From the NCBI GenBank assembly GCA_954871525.1, contig OX940868.1, positions 24,237,056 through 24,301,055 of the forward strand: a stretch of DNA of 64,000 nt, given 5' to 3'. The position numbers and the translations under genes are program-made. The notes beneath the pieces were generated by a model. The model was not told the DNA's origin. It searched no databases and saw only the letters and a program-made list of their open reading frames with translations. This document shows positions 34,739-49,200 of the stretch, piece after piece (position 1 is the stretch's first letter; each line of letters begins with the position of its first letter). This stretch comes from Parietaria judaica (lineage: Eukaryota > Streptophyta > Magnoliopsida > Rosales > Urticaceae).

Positions 34739-37700
34739 ATGGACTTTCGCGTCTTCGTCCTCTTCTTCGTCACCGTGATACTGGTTTCATCAGCCCAGAA
34801 ATCCGAAGCTCAAAACGCAACCACTGATCCTTCTGAAGGTACCTCCTTCGCTTCTTCTTTTTCTTCTTCTCTTCGATTCTCAACCTCTGATTGCCTCGAC
34901 TCAGCTGGTACTGTGAAGAATGGTTTACAGTCCTAAAGTTTGCGTTTTTAGCGACCCCAGAACGAATTCGAATCCAAAGAGATGAAGAACTTGCTACTAT
35001 TCCCATAAATTCAAATATAACTTCTTCATTTCGACGAGTGTCAATGGAACCATGATGTGGATTTTGTCAAGTTTATTCCTTGTTTGATAGCTGTTGTAAA
35101 GAATCTTTAAATGAAATTGGTGCATAATGACTCTGAAATCTCATATAATTTCCCATTTTTCCAAGAGGTTTAACTTAGTGGACGATTATTGGCTACCTTC
35201 CAACGGGATCGGGCTCGAAATCCCGGTTGCGTTTTTTTTTTATGGTTGTTTATGTTTTAGTTCTCCAAATCATGTCACAATATTTTTATAGACTAACTTT
35301 CTTTAAGCATTTACCCAAATAACTAAGAGAATGGTTAATATGTGAACAAAAGTAATTAAGTGAAATGATTTCCTGACAGTGAGCGCGCTGAATTCGATAT
35401 TTCAACAATGGGACACAAAATCCGCTGCGTCGTGGAATATAAGTGGAGATCCTTGCACTGGATCCGCCATAGATGATTCAGTGTTTGAGACAGCCGAGAA
35501 TAACCCGGGGATTAAATGTAATTGCTCGTACGACGATAACAGCACTTGCCGCATCACTCAACTGTATGTTCTCACTAGATGAATTTTGCAGTTTTTTGAT
35601 ACATCCCGATTGTTGAGGTTTATTGCCCTGTAGAACGTTAGGTGTTGTTTAGATTTTAAAAGGTTAATTGAGTCATTGTCGTAGTGTTTAGAGTGTTAAT
35701 CGAGTCCGTTAGATTGTAATAATCGAGTCCGTTAGTTTGTTATTGTGTGCTCTATATAAAGGAGCTTTAGTGCATGAAAAAGGTAGCCAAGAACCAATCA
35801 CAAGACTTAGTGAAGGTTGGCCTTTGTGTTTAATCGTGTTCATCGTGCGTTCGTGTGTGTGTTCGTGATTCCGAGATTATCGATCTTGGCTCGTAATATT
35901 TTTGTTCATTTTATATTATGTCAAAGAGAGCCTAGAATGATTTCTCGGTCGTATATCGAATTATACCAGGAGAGTGCATGCGTTGGACAGACATGGAGTG
36001 ATACCAGAAGAAATTACAGCCTTGGAACATTTACAAGTGTTGTATGTACTATTCTAAGAAATCTCATTTTCCGATTTCAATTTAAGATCGGTAAATTGAG
36101 CGTCGTTTTAACAACTTTCCTAAACTTTTTTGTAGCAAGATTGATGAGAACTACTTCACCGGCCCTTTGCCGCCCTTTATGGGAAGCTTAACGGAATTGA
36201 TAGTACTGTAAGTACGAAAGAACAAGTCTTTTTCCTCTCTTTGACTGCTAATTTAATATATCTTAGTCTTATTTTTATTCTTAAGAGAATGAATTAAATT
36301 ATAAATGACAATTGAGGAATTGCAAAATAGAGGATTAAAGATCCTACAAGCTACTTCAAAGCCCTTGGAGAGGTAGAAAACATCTTCTTTTGGTAGTTCT
36401 TGTCTCTCTTGTAGACAATGAAATATAAAAATATTGCATCATATTTATCTTTAAATTATATGTAAAATGCCTTAAATACCCCTAACTAATGATAGCTTAG
36501 GAATTTGATGATTACAAATTTTAAATTGTATGGTAAACACACTCAAATATTACTGATATTGAGTTTTTATTTTTATTTTTTATAATTATTTCTTAGGTCC
36601 GTATCTCACAACTCATTCTACGGGTCCCTTCCCAAGGAGCTTGGGAATCTTAAGGGTCTCCTTATGCTGTAAGACATCAAAAAACTCTATATTAGCATCA
36701 AATGGGCACAAATTATGACTTTAACATTGTCAGTTTTTCGGTTTCTTAACGGCGATAGTAGTTGGTGAGGGAACAAAGTAATTTCTTATAACTTCTTATT
36801 TCCGGGGTTATTGAACAATTTGCAGCTCGGTTGGATCAAATAATTTCTCAGGAACACTTCCTCCAGAGCTTGGAAATCTGATCAATCTTCAGCAAATGTA
36901 AGTATCAGCTGATTTTTGGTACTTGTTAATGTAAGAACACAATGATAAATCTATATAATATTTGCAGAAAAAGTACCACGTAGTACCTTCTTGTACGCGG
37001 GTTACTCCAAATTTCATCTCGTTGTGGAAAAAGTTCCAAGAAACCAAAAAATGGTCGTTCCTTAAGTTCTAAAAATCTTACAGCAGAACCATTTTTTGTT
37101 TTTTGGAACTTCTGCCAAGCAAAAATGAAATTTGGAATATGCCGCGTACAAAGAGGTACCTTATGGTACTTTTGTCGCGAATATCCCTATATAATATTGT
37201 TGATTGCGTACAAAGTAATTTCTCTACAACTATTCAATTAAACATCTAAATACTAGTTCACATTAATGAAACTGATAAGAGTATGTTTGCAGTTACTTAG
37301 ATAGTTCCGGTCTTGGTGGTGAAATTCCGTCCACATTTTCCAATCTTCGGAGCATGAATATCATGTAAGGAAGATTCTCTTTTTGTGTTTTAGATTCTCG
37401 TTCTTGTTCAAAGAGATTGGTTTTTCTGGGTTTACCACTCTAGCTTCCTCTTGATTATCAGGTGGGCATCAGACAGTCCTTTCTCAGGAAAAATACCCGA
37501 TTTTATAGGAAATTGGACAGGTTTAACATCATTGTAAGAAAATTCTAAATATGGTGTTATGATTAAGCAAAAATCCTCTTATTTATGTTATCATCGAGAT
37601 TCAGATTACTGATTTTGTAGGAGATTCCAAGGAAACTCTCTTCAAGGCCCGATACCGTCCAGTTTTTCTCGGTTGACCTCATTAGAGACCTTGTAAGTAT

Positions 37701-40700
37701 ATATATATATTGCTTTAATATTTAAATCCATTGTCACACATTTTATATTCTGTTAAATACCGAAGAGTAGCTTCATCATGTCAGTTTCATTATGCAGGCG
37801 AATCAGTGATATATATGATGGGATTTCCACGCTTGATTTTGTCACAAACTTGAGGAACTTGACCGAGTTGTAAGTTGGAAACCTCCTTGTTTCATGATCC
37901 AAAATCACATCTTGTTGGGAATAATGAACTCGTGTTATGAAATAATAAAATTTGCGTGTTATTTTTTTTTTCTTCTTCCTCTTCAAACAGGGTTCTAAGA
38001 AATGCATTAATCAGTGGTCGAATTCCATCACAGATTGGAGATTTCCAGCGTCTTAATACTCTGTATGTTTCAACATAAAATTAACACAATGCCAAAATTA
38101 AAAGCTAATAAAGATTCCATTTGTTTTTTGTTTTTAAATATTTTTGTTCATCTTTGCAGGGATTTGAGTTTCAATAACTTAACAGGCGAGATGCCAAGTT
38201 CATTGTTCAATATGACTAGTCTATCATCCTTGTAAATAATTAATTTGTTCTGTACTATGTACTCGAGGACCATACTTAACGTTTCCCTCTTTCGTCATTT
38301 TCTGATATTGTTTCTTGTGATTGTTCGATATCGCTAGATTTCTCGGGAACAATAGTCTTTCTGGGAGCCTTCCTATGCAATGGAGTGGCACACTTGATAA
38401 TATGTAATTTCTTTCCCAATAGTATTATCAAGTCCTTTATGAGTGTGTTTAAAAAATTGCGGGCTTTCAGAAATATGTTCACGGTTGTTCGTGAATTTAT
38501 TATTTTTCAGACACTGAATTATTGACTTAAGTTTGCAGTAACCTATTAAATAACTTCTCCAAGACTCATTATTTTTTACTACTTATGCTCGCTATTATGT
38601 TTTATTCTAAGCAGAGACGCGTCATACAATCACTTGTCCGGACGTTTGCCTCCATGGGTGACCTCAATATCGCAACTGTATCTCTTTCCTTCCTCAAATT
38701 CAATTCATTATTTATTTTGAAACTCTATTATCTGTATATAGAATTGATTTATGATAATATAAATGCAGGAACTTAGTGGCGAACAACTTTGTGTTCGATA
38801 GCGCTAACAGAACGTGAGAATGAAAAAACTCAATAGTTTCTAAACTCAATAGTGGCGAAAACTCGTGTTCGACTTATAATTTAATTTGCAGAATCATTCC
38901 TCAGTTGCATTGTCTTCAGAGAAACTTCCCATGCAAAGAAGATCCTCCACTCTGTAAATTACTTATCAACTTGCTTATCTAAAAATATAATATTTACATG
39001 ACGGTTGACTTAAAACTCTGGACTTTGTAGATTACGATTTTGCAATCAAGTGTGGCGGGCCAGAGGTCAAAGGGAAAAGCGGCATAGTCTATGACTCTGA
39101 AAACCTGTTTCTCGGACCGGCAAAGTTTTATAAAACCAGTGAGAAATGGGCAGTAAGCAAAGTGGGGATGTATGCTGACAAAACTGGAAATCTCGATCTT
39201 GAAGGTACTAAAGCAAAAGTCACCACTGCCAACGAGAACCCCGAGCTGTTCAGGACAGCCAGAATGTCCCCAGGATCGCTGAGATATTATGGCCTCGGTC
39301 TTCAAAATGGTCCTTACACTCTGACCCTGCAATTTGCCGAAATTGGTTTTCCGAATCAAAACTCGGAAACATGGGCCGGCCTCGCAAGGCGCGTATTCAA
39401 TATTTATGTTCAGGTTTGCCCCTCATATTACTTTGCTCCCTGAAACTTTTATTTTGGTGCACTCTGTCCCCTTATTTCTGTTTTAGTGTGAAATACCCTC
39501 CTTTCTATTATAAACTAGTACACATTGTAATTGAGGTGACATTACTAATGGAAAAAAGTAAATTTTCTATTCTAACTTTACATTAATATTTTTTTCAATA
39601 ATATTTTTGCAAAATATTTTTTCTCTTATAAAACGGTGTAGTTTATGATTTTTTTAAGAATCGTTTAGTGGGCGAAGTGCATAATAATCGAATTTTAGCG
39701 CGGAAAGAGAAGAAAACAAAGTTTAAGAGACAAACTCTACCAATGAGTAAATTTTGAGGGGCATTCGTGCCATTTGTCCTTGATTGATTTGCTCGGATTG
39801 TGAAATTTAGGGAAGGCTTCAAGAGAGGGACTTCAACATAGCAAAAGAGGCAGGCGGGGTTGAGATAGCAATAGAGAGAAAATACAATGTGACGGTGACG
39901 GAAAATTACATTGAAGTTCATTTGTTCTGGGCCGGTAAGGGAACTTGCTGCATACCCGAAGAAGGGTACTATGGTCCTTTGATATCCGCCCTCCATGCTA
40001 CTCCAGGTAACTTGTTTGAAGTCAAATTATTAGATAAGTAAGACTACTATTCAGCCATGCCCTTGAACTTACCGTACTGTTGGTGTTTACCCCATGAACG
40101 ATTTTTAGCAATCTTAGCTCTGAATTCGTAAACTGTGTCAATTTTTCCCCTCACCGTTAAAAAGATGACGGTTTTAACCCACGTGCAATGCTCATACTAA
40201 TACAATTATGAAACAAACAAGTTTAGTAGGTATGGCTGATATTTATCTAATTACATAAGATCCAAAATTTCGGTATCTCATATTTGTAATTATGTATTTG
40301 TATATGCTCATCGGGGCAGGCTTCAAGCCCACGGTTGGGAGTTCGTCATCATCCGGGGGAAGCAGGACGGGTTTGATTGTTGGAACTACAGTTTCTGCTG
40401 TCGTTCTGGTCTTTGTGTTGCTATTTGCGTTATATTATATGAGGAGAAAGTTAAGCACTGATGATGAAGGTAATTGCTTCTTTTGATGAATAACCAATTA
40501 TATCCAATTACTAATCTCGTCTCTGTTCAACTCGAGTACTTATTGTGCTTTCTTCTGAGTCCTCGAGGGTAAATTTTTAAAGATGCTTGTATAATAACCG
40601 TGAATTATTCTGCAGACCTTCGTGGAATCAGTGACCATCTGAATACCTTTACGTATGCCGAGCTGAGAGCCGCCACGTCAGACTTCAGCGCCTCGAATAA

Positions 40701-42108
40701 GTTAGGAGAAGGAGGATATGGTCTTGTTTACAAAGTAAAACTCTTCTTTTTTCTGTGCTACTAGTTATTGGTTTTCATGCTTTAAATTGGGTTTAATTAG
40801 TGTTCTTTTGCTTTTATGGAATTGAGATCTGTAGGGTACACTTTCAGATGGGACGGTAGTCGCTGTTAAACAAATTTCCGTAGCTTCTAGCCACGTGAAG
40901 AGTCAATTTGTTGCCGAAATCGCGACTATATCGGTCGTGCAACATCGCAATCTTGTCAAACTGCTCGGATGTTGTATAGAGGGGAATAATCGAATCCTGG
41001 TTTATGAATATCACGAGAACAAAAGTCTTGATCAAGCTCTCTTTGGTACGGTTTATGTTAATGAGAACGGTAGCGACTAACCATTTACATAGAACTTAAA
41101 CTCCCTCGAATGAGGAGAGATTGGGTTTTGTGAAGGTTGGCGAAGCTCCCGATTCGAGATCGAATGAATTTTAATACATCGTTGTCACAAACTATTTTAA
41201 ATTGTTTTTATTTAGGGAAAAGCGAATTGCATTTGGACTGGCCTACACGGTTCAATATATGCTTGGGAACAGCGAAAGGACTGGCTTATCTACATGAAGA
41301 ATCGAGGCCAAGGGTTATTCACCGAGACGTCAAAGCCAGTAATATATTGCTTGACGAGGCTCTCTCTCCCAAAATATCGGATTTTGGATTGGCAAAGCTT
41401 TACGACGAGAACAAAACGCACATGAGTACCCGAGTTGCAGGGACCATGTAAGTTCTTTCCGTTTTTTGTTCTTATTTGTTAGATAAAGCAATAATCATGG
41501 ATTTTTTTAATCATTTTGCAGAGGCTATCTTGCACCAGAGTATGCATTACGAGGCCGCCTAACCGAAAAAGCCGACGTTTTCGGTTTCGGCGTCGTTGCT
41601 TTGGAGGTTGTAAGCGGAAAACCGAACATCTATAACACTCCAGACGGCGAAACCATGTATCTCCTCGAATTGGTAAAGGAAAAAGAAAATTGGCTTGGCA
41701 AAATGTTTCCAAAACCTCTGAATGCAACTAAACCCTGATTTCGTTCAGGCATGGACGTTACACGAGAACGAGCGAAGCTTGGGGCTCGTAGATCCCCGAT
41801 TAGATGAATTTGACGAACAGGAAGCGATGAAATTGATCCGAGTGGCGCTTCTGTGCACTCAGGCTTCTTCGGTGCTGCGGCCGACGATGTCTAGGGTTGT
41901 GGCGATGCTTTCTGGAAATTCGGAGATTGACACGGCAATATCAAAGCCGAGTTATTTAACGGAATTGGGTTATAAAAATTTGAGTTCCTCCAATATCGAA
42001 GGCGAAGATGCCACAGTTCCAGCCCCGGTAAGGTGCGACCCAATGTTCCCGTCGCCTTACAGCGTGTCGGAACTGCCACACAGTGACATCATTACCGAAG
42101 GAAGGTGA
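34739..42108 (+). CDS. LRR-malectin receptor-like kinase C (LRR VIII-2), complete
   Basis: 24 exons, 1013 aa. Exons: 34739-34838, 35380-35563, 35970-36041, 36136-36207, 36597-36668, 36826-36897, 37293-37364, 37462-37533, 37621-37692, 37798-37869, 37991-38062, 38160-38231, 38338-38403, 38615-38677, 38769-38813, 38892-38953, 39031-39413, 39811-40006, 40320-40469, 40616-40734, 40835-41045, 41216-41447, 41522-41672, 41749-42108. The ATG at 34739 opens a clear signal peptide ([18 protein letters not shown]); the frame is open a few codons further up only without ATG. Order: N-cap, LRRs to about residue 413, malectin-like to 606, TM, kinase from 657. The kinase has [26 protein letters not shown] and GYLAPEYAL. 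The tail ends [10 protein letters not shown], as in gene D. Introns 2 and 6 carry mobile-DNA insertions. Nearest paralogue is gene D, so they are probably recent tandem duplicates. Confidence 0.93.
35611..35920 (+). mobile_element. Possible solo LTR in intron 2 of gene C
   Basis: Begins TGTTGAGGTTTATTGCCC, typical of Copia/TRIM LTR starts. It has a 22-bp repeated motif (TAATCGAGTCCGTTAG at 35698 and 35720), then a strong TATA box CTATATAAAGG (35752-35762) and a TG-rich leader. This resembles a U3-R layout. The right border and 5-bp duplication were not found. It ends only about 50 bp before exon 3. Confidence 0.4.
36951..37198. repeat. Foldback MITE in intron 6 of gene C
   Basis: Left arm GCAGAAAAAGTACCACGTAG ... 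TTGTACGCGG ... CCAAATTTCAT pairs over about 55 bp with the right arm read in reverse (GCGACAAAAGTACCATAAGG ... TTGTACGCGG ... CCAAATTTCAT). The 12-bp repeat CTATATAATATT occurs at both borders (36951-36962, 37187-37198). Part of it may belong to the terminal repeat, so the exact duplication is uncertain. Confidence 0.7.
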
Positions 42109-43242
42109 ATGCGTGTTTGATCTTCCTAAACTTTCAGCTTCGCTGCATCGCTTTCGTGTTTTGGTTTGTGTTATTGTTTCATCGAATAATACATGTATAT
42201 AGCAAAACCGGTATTCGATCCGTTGCCGGAATTGAATTTTGGAAATCTGGGAGAGAACTTCTGATTCGGAAACTTGTTTTCGTGTCACGGGAGAGTGTAG
42301 TTAAGATTGCAAGCTATGTTCTGTATAATGCTTTCAAGGAAATATCAATATTTTTTCGCCCTTGGCATCCAAAATGGTTGAGCTAGTCCGAGGTTTCGGG
42401 TGTCCGTTTCTCAATTCCGAATATGGATAATTTCGAATAAAATCATAATTGATAATTTGCTCATTAAGTCCATAGTTCCAAAATTTAAAACTTGATTTTA
42501 TAGCATACTCGAGGAGACAAACAAGCAGTGAAAAGATGAAACCGAATTTTATAGTATTTGTCGCTAAATTCGTTATGAAAACCAATCGATAAACCCGCTG
42601 CTTGTTGATATTACAGACTTACAGTAAAATCGAAGTATCGAATTTTTTTTACTTGAAAATTTTATTTAGAAATTTGATTCCATTTAATAATATAAATCGT
42701 AATAATAGCTGAAAATAACATTAACCGTCACTATATAAGTTAGGCAAGCACAAATGCAATGCACTATAGTTACGTACAGAATGTAATTCTCATAGCAAAC
42801 TACTAATGCATACATTGAATCATAAATTTTTTTATATATTAATCCTTCATTTATCTTCTTTTTAATCCCTCAATTTTTATCATTATAAAACAAATCTTTC
42901 ACGAGAGTTTATGATATCATAAAAAAAAATGGTTTATGACAGTTCTTACGTAATAATTTGTGATTAGTTTTAGAACTATAAAAGTTGAGGTACTTATGCC
43001 GTTATTATGTACTCGTTTTTAGTGTTGTTTAACTCGCAAGTTGACGCCAGTTTTGAAAATAATGTACGAGTCAACAAATCGATCATATGATTCGAATAAA
43101 TCGTCCATTTTATAATAATTAATTCATTGCTTACCAGCAATGCGTCTTACAAGCAATTGCCTTTATTTTTTTTTATTTTTGGATTTTCACTAGCTCTTGA
43201 TCAGAGCTTACAGTCGATCCAAGAGAGACGATCAGCTCGGAC
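42109..43242. other. Spacer between kinase genes C and D
   Basis: About 1.1 kb, AT-rich. No gene, clear TATA box or repeat structure recognised. It holds the 3' end of C and the promoter of D. Confidence 0.4.
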
Positions 43243-46200
43243 ATGGAGATTTCGATCGCCATTTCCATTTCGCGCTTCTTCTTCGTCTTCGTCTTCATCG
43301 TTTTAGTGGCTTCAGCGACCCAGAAATCTGTTGCTCAAGCAGCCATTACTGACCCTTCCGAAGGTAACTCCGAATATCACTGACTTTGTATTGCTTGCCC
43401 ACTTTCTGGAAATGGAACAAAACCCAGAAGAAATTCCTTTGCTTTTTTCATTTTTAGTCCAAAAGTTTGCATTTTTAGCTACCCAAACTTACGAACTGCA
43501 TGGAGAGATTATTATCTTTCTAATTCTGACATAATATTCTTAAGAGGTCATGTGCTGTGAGTTCTAATGGGTTTGGATGAGTGTAAAACAATATTGAAAT
43601 GAATATTAATGGTTCTAGCTTTGGTTCACTATATATAAACTGGATTCATGGATATCATTTTGCAATGAATTTTGGAAATGGTGGTTGATAAAATTGTTTT
43701 CTTTTTGAAATGATTCTATGTACAGTTAGAGCGCTGAGCTCGATATTTCAAGAATGGAACATAAAATCCACTGCGTCGTGGAATATAAGTGGAAATCCTT
43801 GCAGCGGATCCCCCATAGACGATTCAGCATCTGAGACAGCCGAGAATAGCCCAGGGATTAAATGCGATTGCTCGTACGACTATAACCGCACTTGCCACAT
43901 CACTCAATTGTATGTTCTCTCTTATCTTCTAGACACGCGGGTTTGTAAATTGTAGTCTGCGTAAATTGACATAAGTTATTGAGTAATTTACGCGTTTCCT
44001 CTTTGAAATCATCGAGTAATGCTGAATCGCCCCCTGAACAAAGATTTTAGTGTGGAACTCATCGGAACCAAAATTGTTATTAGGGGTTTTTTCACGCGAA
44101 ATGTTTAATTCATTAGGCAATCTTGCACTCTTTGCTTTAAAATCTTAATCAAAAGACATTTGTGCACAACTTTCAGCTAAATGCCTCGCCTTTTCGGTTT
44201 AATGCAATGCAAGTACAGAATGAATACTTTTTGATACATCTATTGCATCAGGATAGTACATGCTTTGGACGTTCATGCAGTGATTCCACAGGAAATCACA
44301 ACTTTGCAATATTTACAAGTCTTGTATGAACATTTCTCAATCTCTCTGCTCTTTAATATTTATTTATTAAATACTCGAATGCTCATCTTTTTTCGTGTAT
44401 TTTTTCCAAATTCAAATTGGTAGATTGAGCCTCGTGTTTGCAATGTTCTAAAACTTTGTGTAGCAAGATTGACGAGAATTACTTCACTGGCCCGTTGCCT
44501 GCATTTATGGGAAAGTTAACCAAATTGACGATACTGTAAGTACTTATGCTATTTTTCCTTTCCGATTCTTTTCGTGTTAATTTTCTTTTTCTACTGGATT
44601 TGAGTCTTATGTAAGTTTCACGTGCCTATACTTGAATTTATCTCTCTTTTATTCTTCTTAATTTACATTTGAGAAGGCCTCTGATCATTTTACATTGCTG
44701 ATTGCTTTCATTTCTCTCTAAAAGGAGAACATATCAGAGGGAATACATTTTTAATGAATTCCATTATACGATTATGAAACCGCATATAGATATAGAAAAG
44801 TTTTATTAGTTATTATTGTGCTTCCCTGATATTAAGGATGATAATCTCGCTTATGGATGTACAGAACATTTTTTGTTCTTCTTGGTACTTTGTTCATATT
44901 TGTCTTGTAGATGATGTAGTAGAATTTCTCACCAAAGTTTTTACTCGCAGGTCGATCTCTCGAAACTCTTTCTCTGGTTCCCTCCCGAAGGAGCTTGGGA
45001 ATCTTAAGCGTCTCCGATTGCTGTAAGACATAAAAAAACTCTGTGTTGTAATCAAGTGTTTTCGAGAATATATTATTTGAACGATGCAGAATTATCATGG
45101 GATTTTGGTTTTATGGTCAGATATGAAATTAAAAACAGAATATAGAAATTAATATATTTTGGGTTTTAGCTGTAGTCTGGAGAAGGAAAAACCAGTAATT
45201 TCTTATAAATATAGCTTTTTGCAGCTCCATCGGATCGAACTTTTTCTTCGGGACACTCCCTCCAGAACTTGGAAATTTGATTAATCTTCAAAAAATGTAA
45301 GTAAGGGTTGACTTTTTTCCGGTTTATTATATTCTACTTTCTTACTTACATTAACGTTTGCAGCCGAGTCTATGTACAAGTTTTAATAAACTAGTTTCTA
45401 TGCAAGTACTTTATCCCTGATTTTAATTCGTTTAAGCACGTAAGAAACATCTCGTGGAATTTTCTAATAGTCTGATGGAAGTATGTTCGCAGTTACTTAG
45501 ATAGTTCTGGTATCGGTGGCGAAATTCCGTCCACATTTGCCAATCTTCGAAACATGGTTATCATGTAAGGGAGATTCTTCTTTACTATCCTTCATTTAAT
45601 TATACTTAAAGACCAGTAATTCCATGCTTCATAGCATTGTAACTTAGCTTCTTGCCAAATTTCAGGTCGGGATCTGACTGCCCTTTCTCAGGAAAAATAC
45701 CGGAGTTCATAGGAAATTGGACAAGCCTAACTTCTTTGTAAGAAAATTTCTAATTCCAACATTATTTTGAATTTCTATTAATAATGAAATGTACCTGAAT
45801 CTCGTTTTGTAGGAGACTCCAAGGGACCTCTCTTCAAGGTCCGATACCATCCAGTTTTTCTCAGTTAACTGCGTTGGAGACTCTGTAAGTATATGTTCTT
45901 GTATAACAAACGAAGAAAATTCTCTTACGATTATACCCTCGGTTATATACTCTGTGAGATTATGCAGGAAAATCGGCGATTTAAATAGTGGAAGCTCGAC
46001 CCTTGACTTTGTCATAAATATGAAGAACTTGACTGAGTTGTAAGTTATATCGCCTTATTTTCCAATCTCAATCGTATCTGCTTTTTGGGTATGCTCGTAG
46101 CTCCACTTAACTTGTATACATCTGAACATACTTTTTTCTGTGATCTTTTTTTCTTCCTCATCATACAGGATTCTAAGAAATGCGTTTATCGGCGGACCAA

Positions 46201-49200
46201 TTCCGTCCCAGATTGGAGATTTCCAGCGTCTAAGGACATTGTATAATGCGAAATTTAAAAGCCTGGTAAAGATTCCTTTTGTTATCTATGTTTTTTTTTA
46301 TAAAATATCTGTGCTGATATTTGCAGGGATTTGAGTTTCAATATCTTGACGGGCGAGATACCGAGTTCGCTGTTCAACATGACTACTCTTTCATCCTTGT
46401 AAATCCTTTTAATTTTTAATCATCTTAAACTATATAAAGTACTTAATTCTTTGTAGTATCATTGACTCGCTGTCTCTTTGTACTATCATTTGGTGTACCA
46501 GATTTCTCGGAAACAACAGTCTCTACGGAAGCCTTCCTCTCCAACGGAGTCGATCACTTCAGCATATGTAAAGTCTCTTACTATTTCATCATCTTGCGTT
46601 CCTATGTATATAATGTATATTATTGTTCATACAGTGAGTGTATCAGATTTTTTATTTTGTCTTGATGTTTTGAAATATGCAGCGACGTATCTTACAATCA
46701 ATTGTCTGGCCATTTTCCTCCATGGGTGACCTCAATATCGCAACTGTATGACTCTTTCAAGCATTTAAAACCTGATATTTCAATTCAATTTCCTTTTTCT
46801 TGATTTTCAAATATGGATACGACGTAGAATATGATTTTACAGTGATATATATACAGGAACTTAGTGGCGAACAACTTCGTATTTGACAGCTCAAACATAT
46901 CGTGAGTATGATAAGTTCACAGTTCCTGTACTTTATCGATTCTTGTTCCGTTGAATCTCTTCTGTGGAATATCCGCTAGTTAAAATCGTCGTTTTACTTG
47001 CAGGATCATTCCTCAACTGTACTGTCTTCAGAGAAACTTCCCATGCAATAGAAATCCTCCACTCTGTAAAAACTACCGAAACCTATCCCTCGGATAATTT
47101 TAGACTTACATTAATTTATTGATATTTGAATAACGTGTTATTGAACTCACAGATTCTGACTTTGCAATCAACTGCGGTGGGCCAGAAGTCGAAGTAAAAA
47201 GTGGCATAGTTTACGAATCTGAAAATCTGTATCTCGGTCCCGCCAAATTTTACAAAACAAGCGAAAAATGGGCAGTGAGCAAAGTTGGGATATATGCTAC
47301 CTGTTACCTCAATCGTGAGGGTACTACGGTAAAAGTCACCAGTGCCAATGAGAGCCGTGATCTCTTCAGTACATCGAGGATGTCTCCGGGATCGCTGAGA
47401 TATTACGGCCTCGGTCTGCAGAACGGTCCTTACACTGTGACCCTGCAATTTGCTGAAATCGGTCTTCCCAATCCGAACTTGGAAAAATGGCCGGGTCCGG
47501 CAAGGCGAATGTTCGATATTTATGTTCAGGTACTCTACGTGAAAATCAAGAGTAATTGGCATGATTCCCCTGTCAAATGTGTTCATTATTGCACCCTTTC
47601 AGTGCACTTTTTTCTTGAATTTCTATTGTAATTCACTTTATCCACCAAATAGTTACATTGCCGCTAAGGCGAATTGATTATCAAAGATATGATTAACTTA
47701 AGAGAGACTAGTCTATATAGCTGGGCCGGTTCATAGGCTGGCTGATCGTAAAATAAAAGTATGCAAAAGCTATAATTCATTGACTCTGTAGCATTTTTCT
47801 TCATAGGGAAGGCTCAAAGAGAGAGACTTCAACATAGCAAAAGAGGCAAGTGGGGTTGGGAGAGCAATGGAGAGAAAATACAATGTGATGGTGACGGAAA
47901 ACTATCTCGAAGTTCATTTATTTTGGGCCGGTAAGGGAACTTGCTGTGTCCCTAAAGAAGGGTATTATGGTCCTTCCATAGCAGCTCTCCATGCTACTCC
48001 AGGTATAGATAGAGTAATTATCAGTCATGCTCCGTGAACATATCGTGTTGTCGCAGTTTCCCCTATAAACGTGTAAATTTTATCAAAATCCCTCTTCGTT
48101 GAAGGGTTTATTAAATTTTACGCCACTTGTTATGCGCGTGCTAATAAATTTTTTAGAATAAGATTATTGGACAAGATTGGAATTTTTATTGTGCATATGT
48201 AAAATTGTAGACGAATCACGGGATTAATATTTTATTCTACTAGGTTTTGATCGCATTAAATTTACTTCATTTTTTTTCTTTCTCTTTTTAGATACTATAA
48301 AATAGGATTTATATGCATATCAATTGTTCTCTTTGGCCAGATTTCAAGCCTACCGTTGGTATTTCATCAATATCCGGAAACGAGAGCGGGAGGGGTTTGA
48401 TTGTTGGCATCACGGGTCCTATTGTGCTTGCGGTCTTTGTATTTTTGTTTGCAATACTCCATATGAAGAAAAAAGTACACGGTGACGATGAAGGTAATGC
48501 CTATAGGAATACAGTGATTTCGCTACTGCGTTTAATGGATACCGAGAATATGCAAATTAATGATCACTTGTTTTCTATTTAAGAAAGATTAGTAAAAACT
48601 TTCTTTGTGTCCTGTCAATAATTTCATTCTGGTTGTATTCTAGATCTTCGAGGAATCTGTAACCATTCGATTACTTTTACATATTCCGAGCTGAAAGCTG
48701 CCACATCAGGCTTCAGCGCTTCTAATAAGTTAGGAGAAGGAGGATATGGCCTTGTCTACAAAGTAAAATTCTTGTTATTTGTCCTTTGATATGTTTATGG
48801 CTTTCCATGCTTTAAATTGAGATTAATTATAAATATTTTTTTGTGGGATGTTGTGATAAGTAGGGTACACTTTCAGATGGGAGGATAGTTGCCGTTAAGC
48901 AGATTTCGGTAGCTTCTAGCCATGTGAAGAATCAGTTTGTTGCCGAAATCGCGACAATATCAATCGTCCAACATCGCAATCTCGCAAAACTGCTCGGATG
49001 CTGTGTAGAGGGGACGAATCGTATCCTGGTTTATGAATATCACGTGAACAGAAGTCTTGACCAAGCACTTTTTGGTATGAATATGTTGGTTGCCCTATAA
49101 ATCATCTTTCATTTATCGATATCATCTCGTCATACTTTGAGGATGAAACCGAACTTGTAACCTTTATTTTTAATGTTTTTTCCTACCTGTCGCGGTTTAC

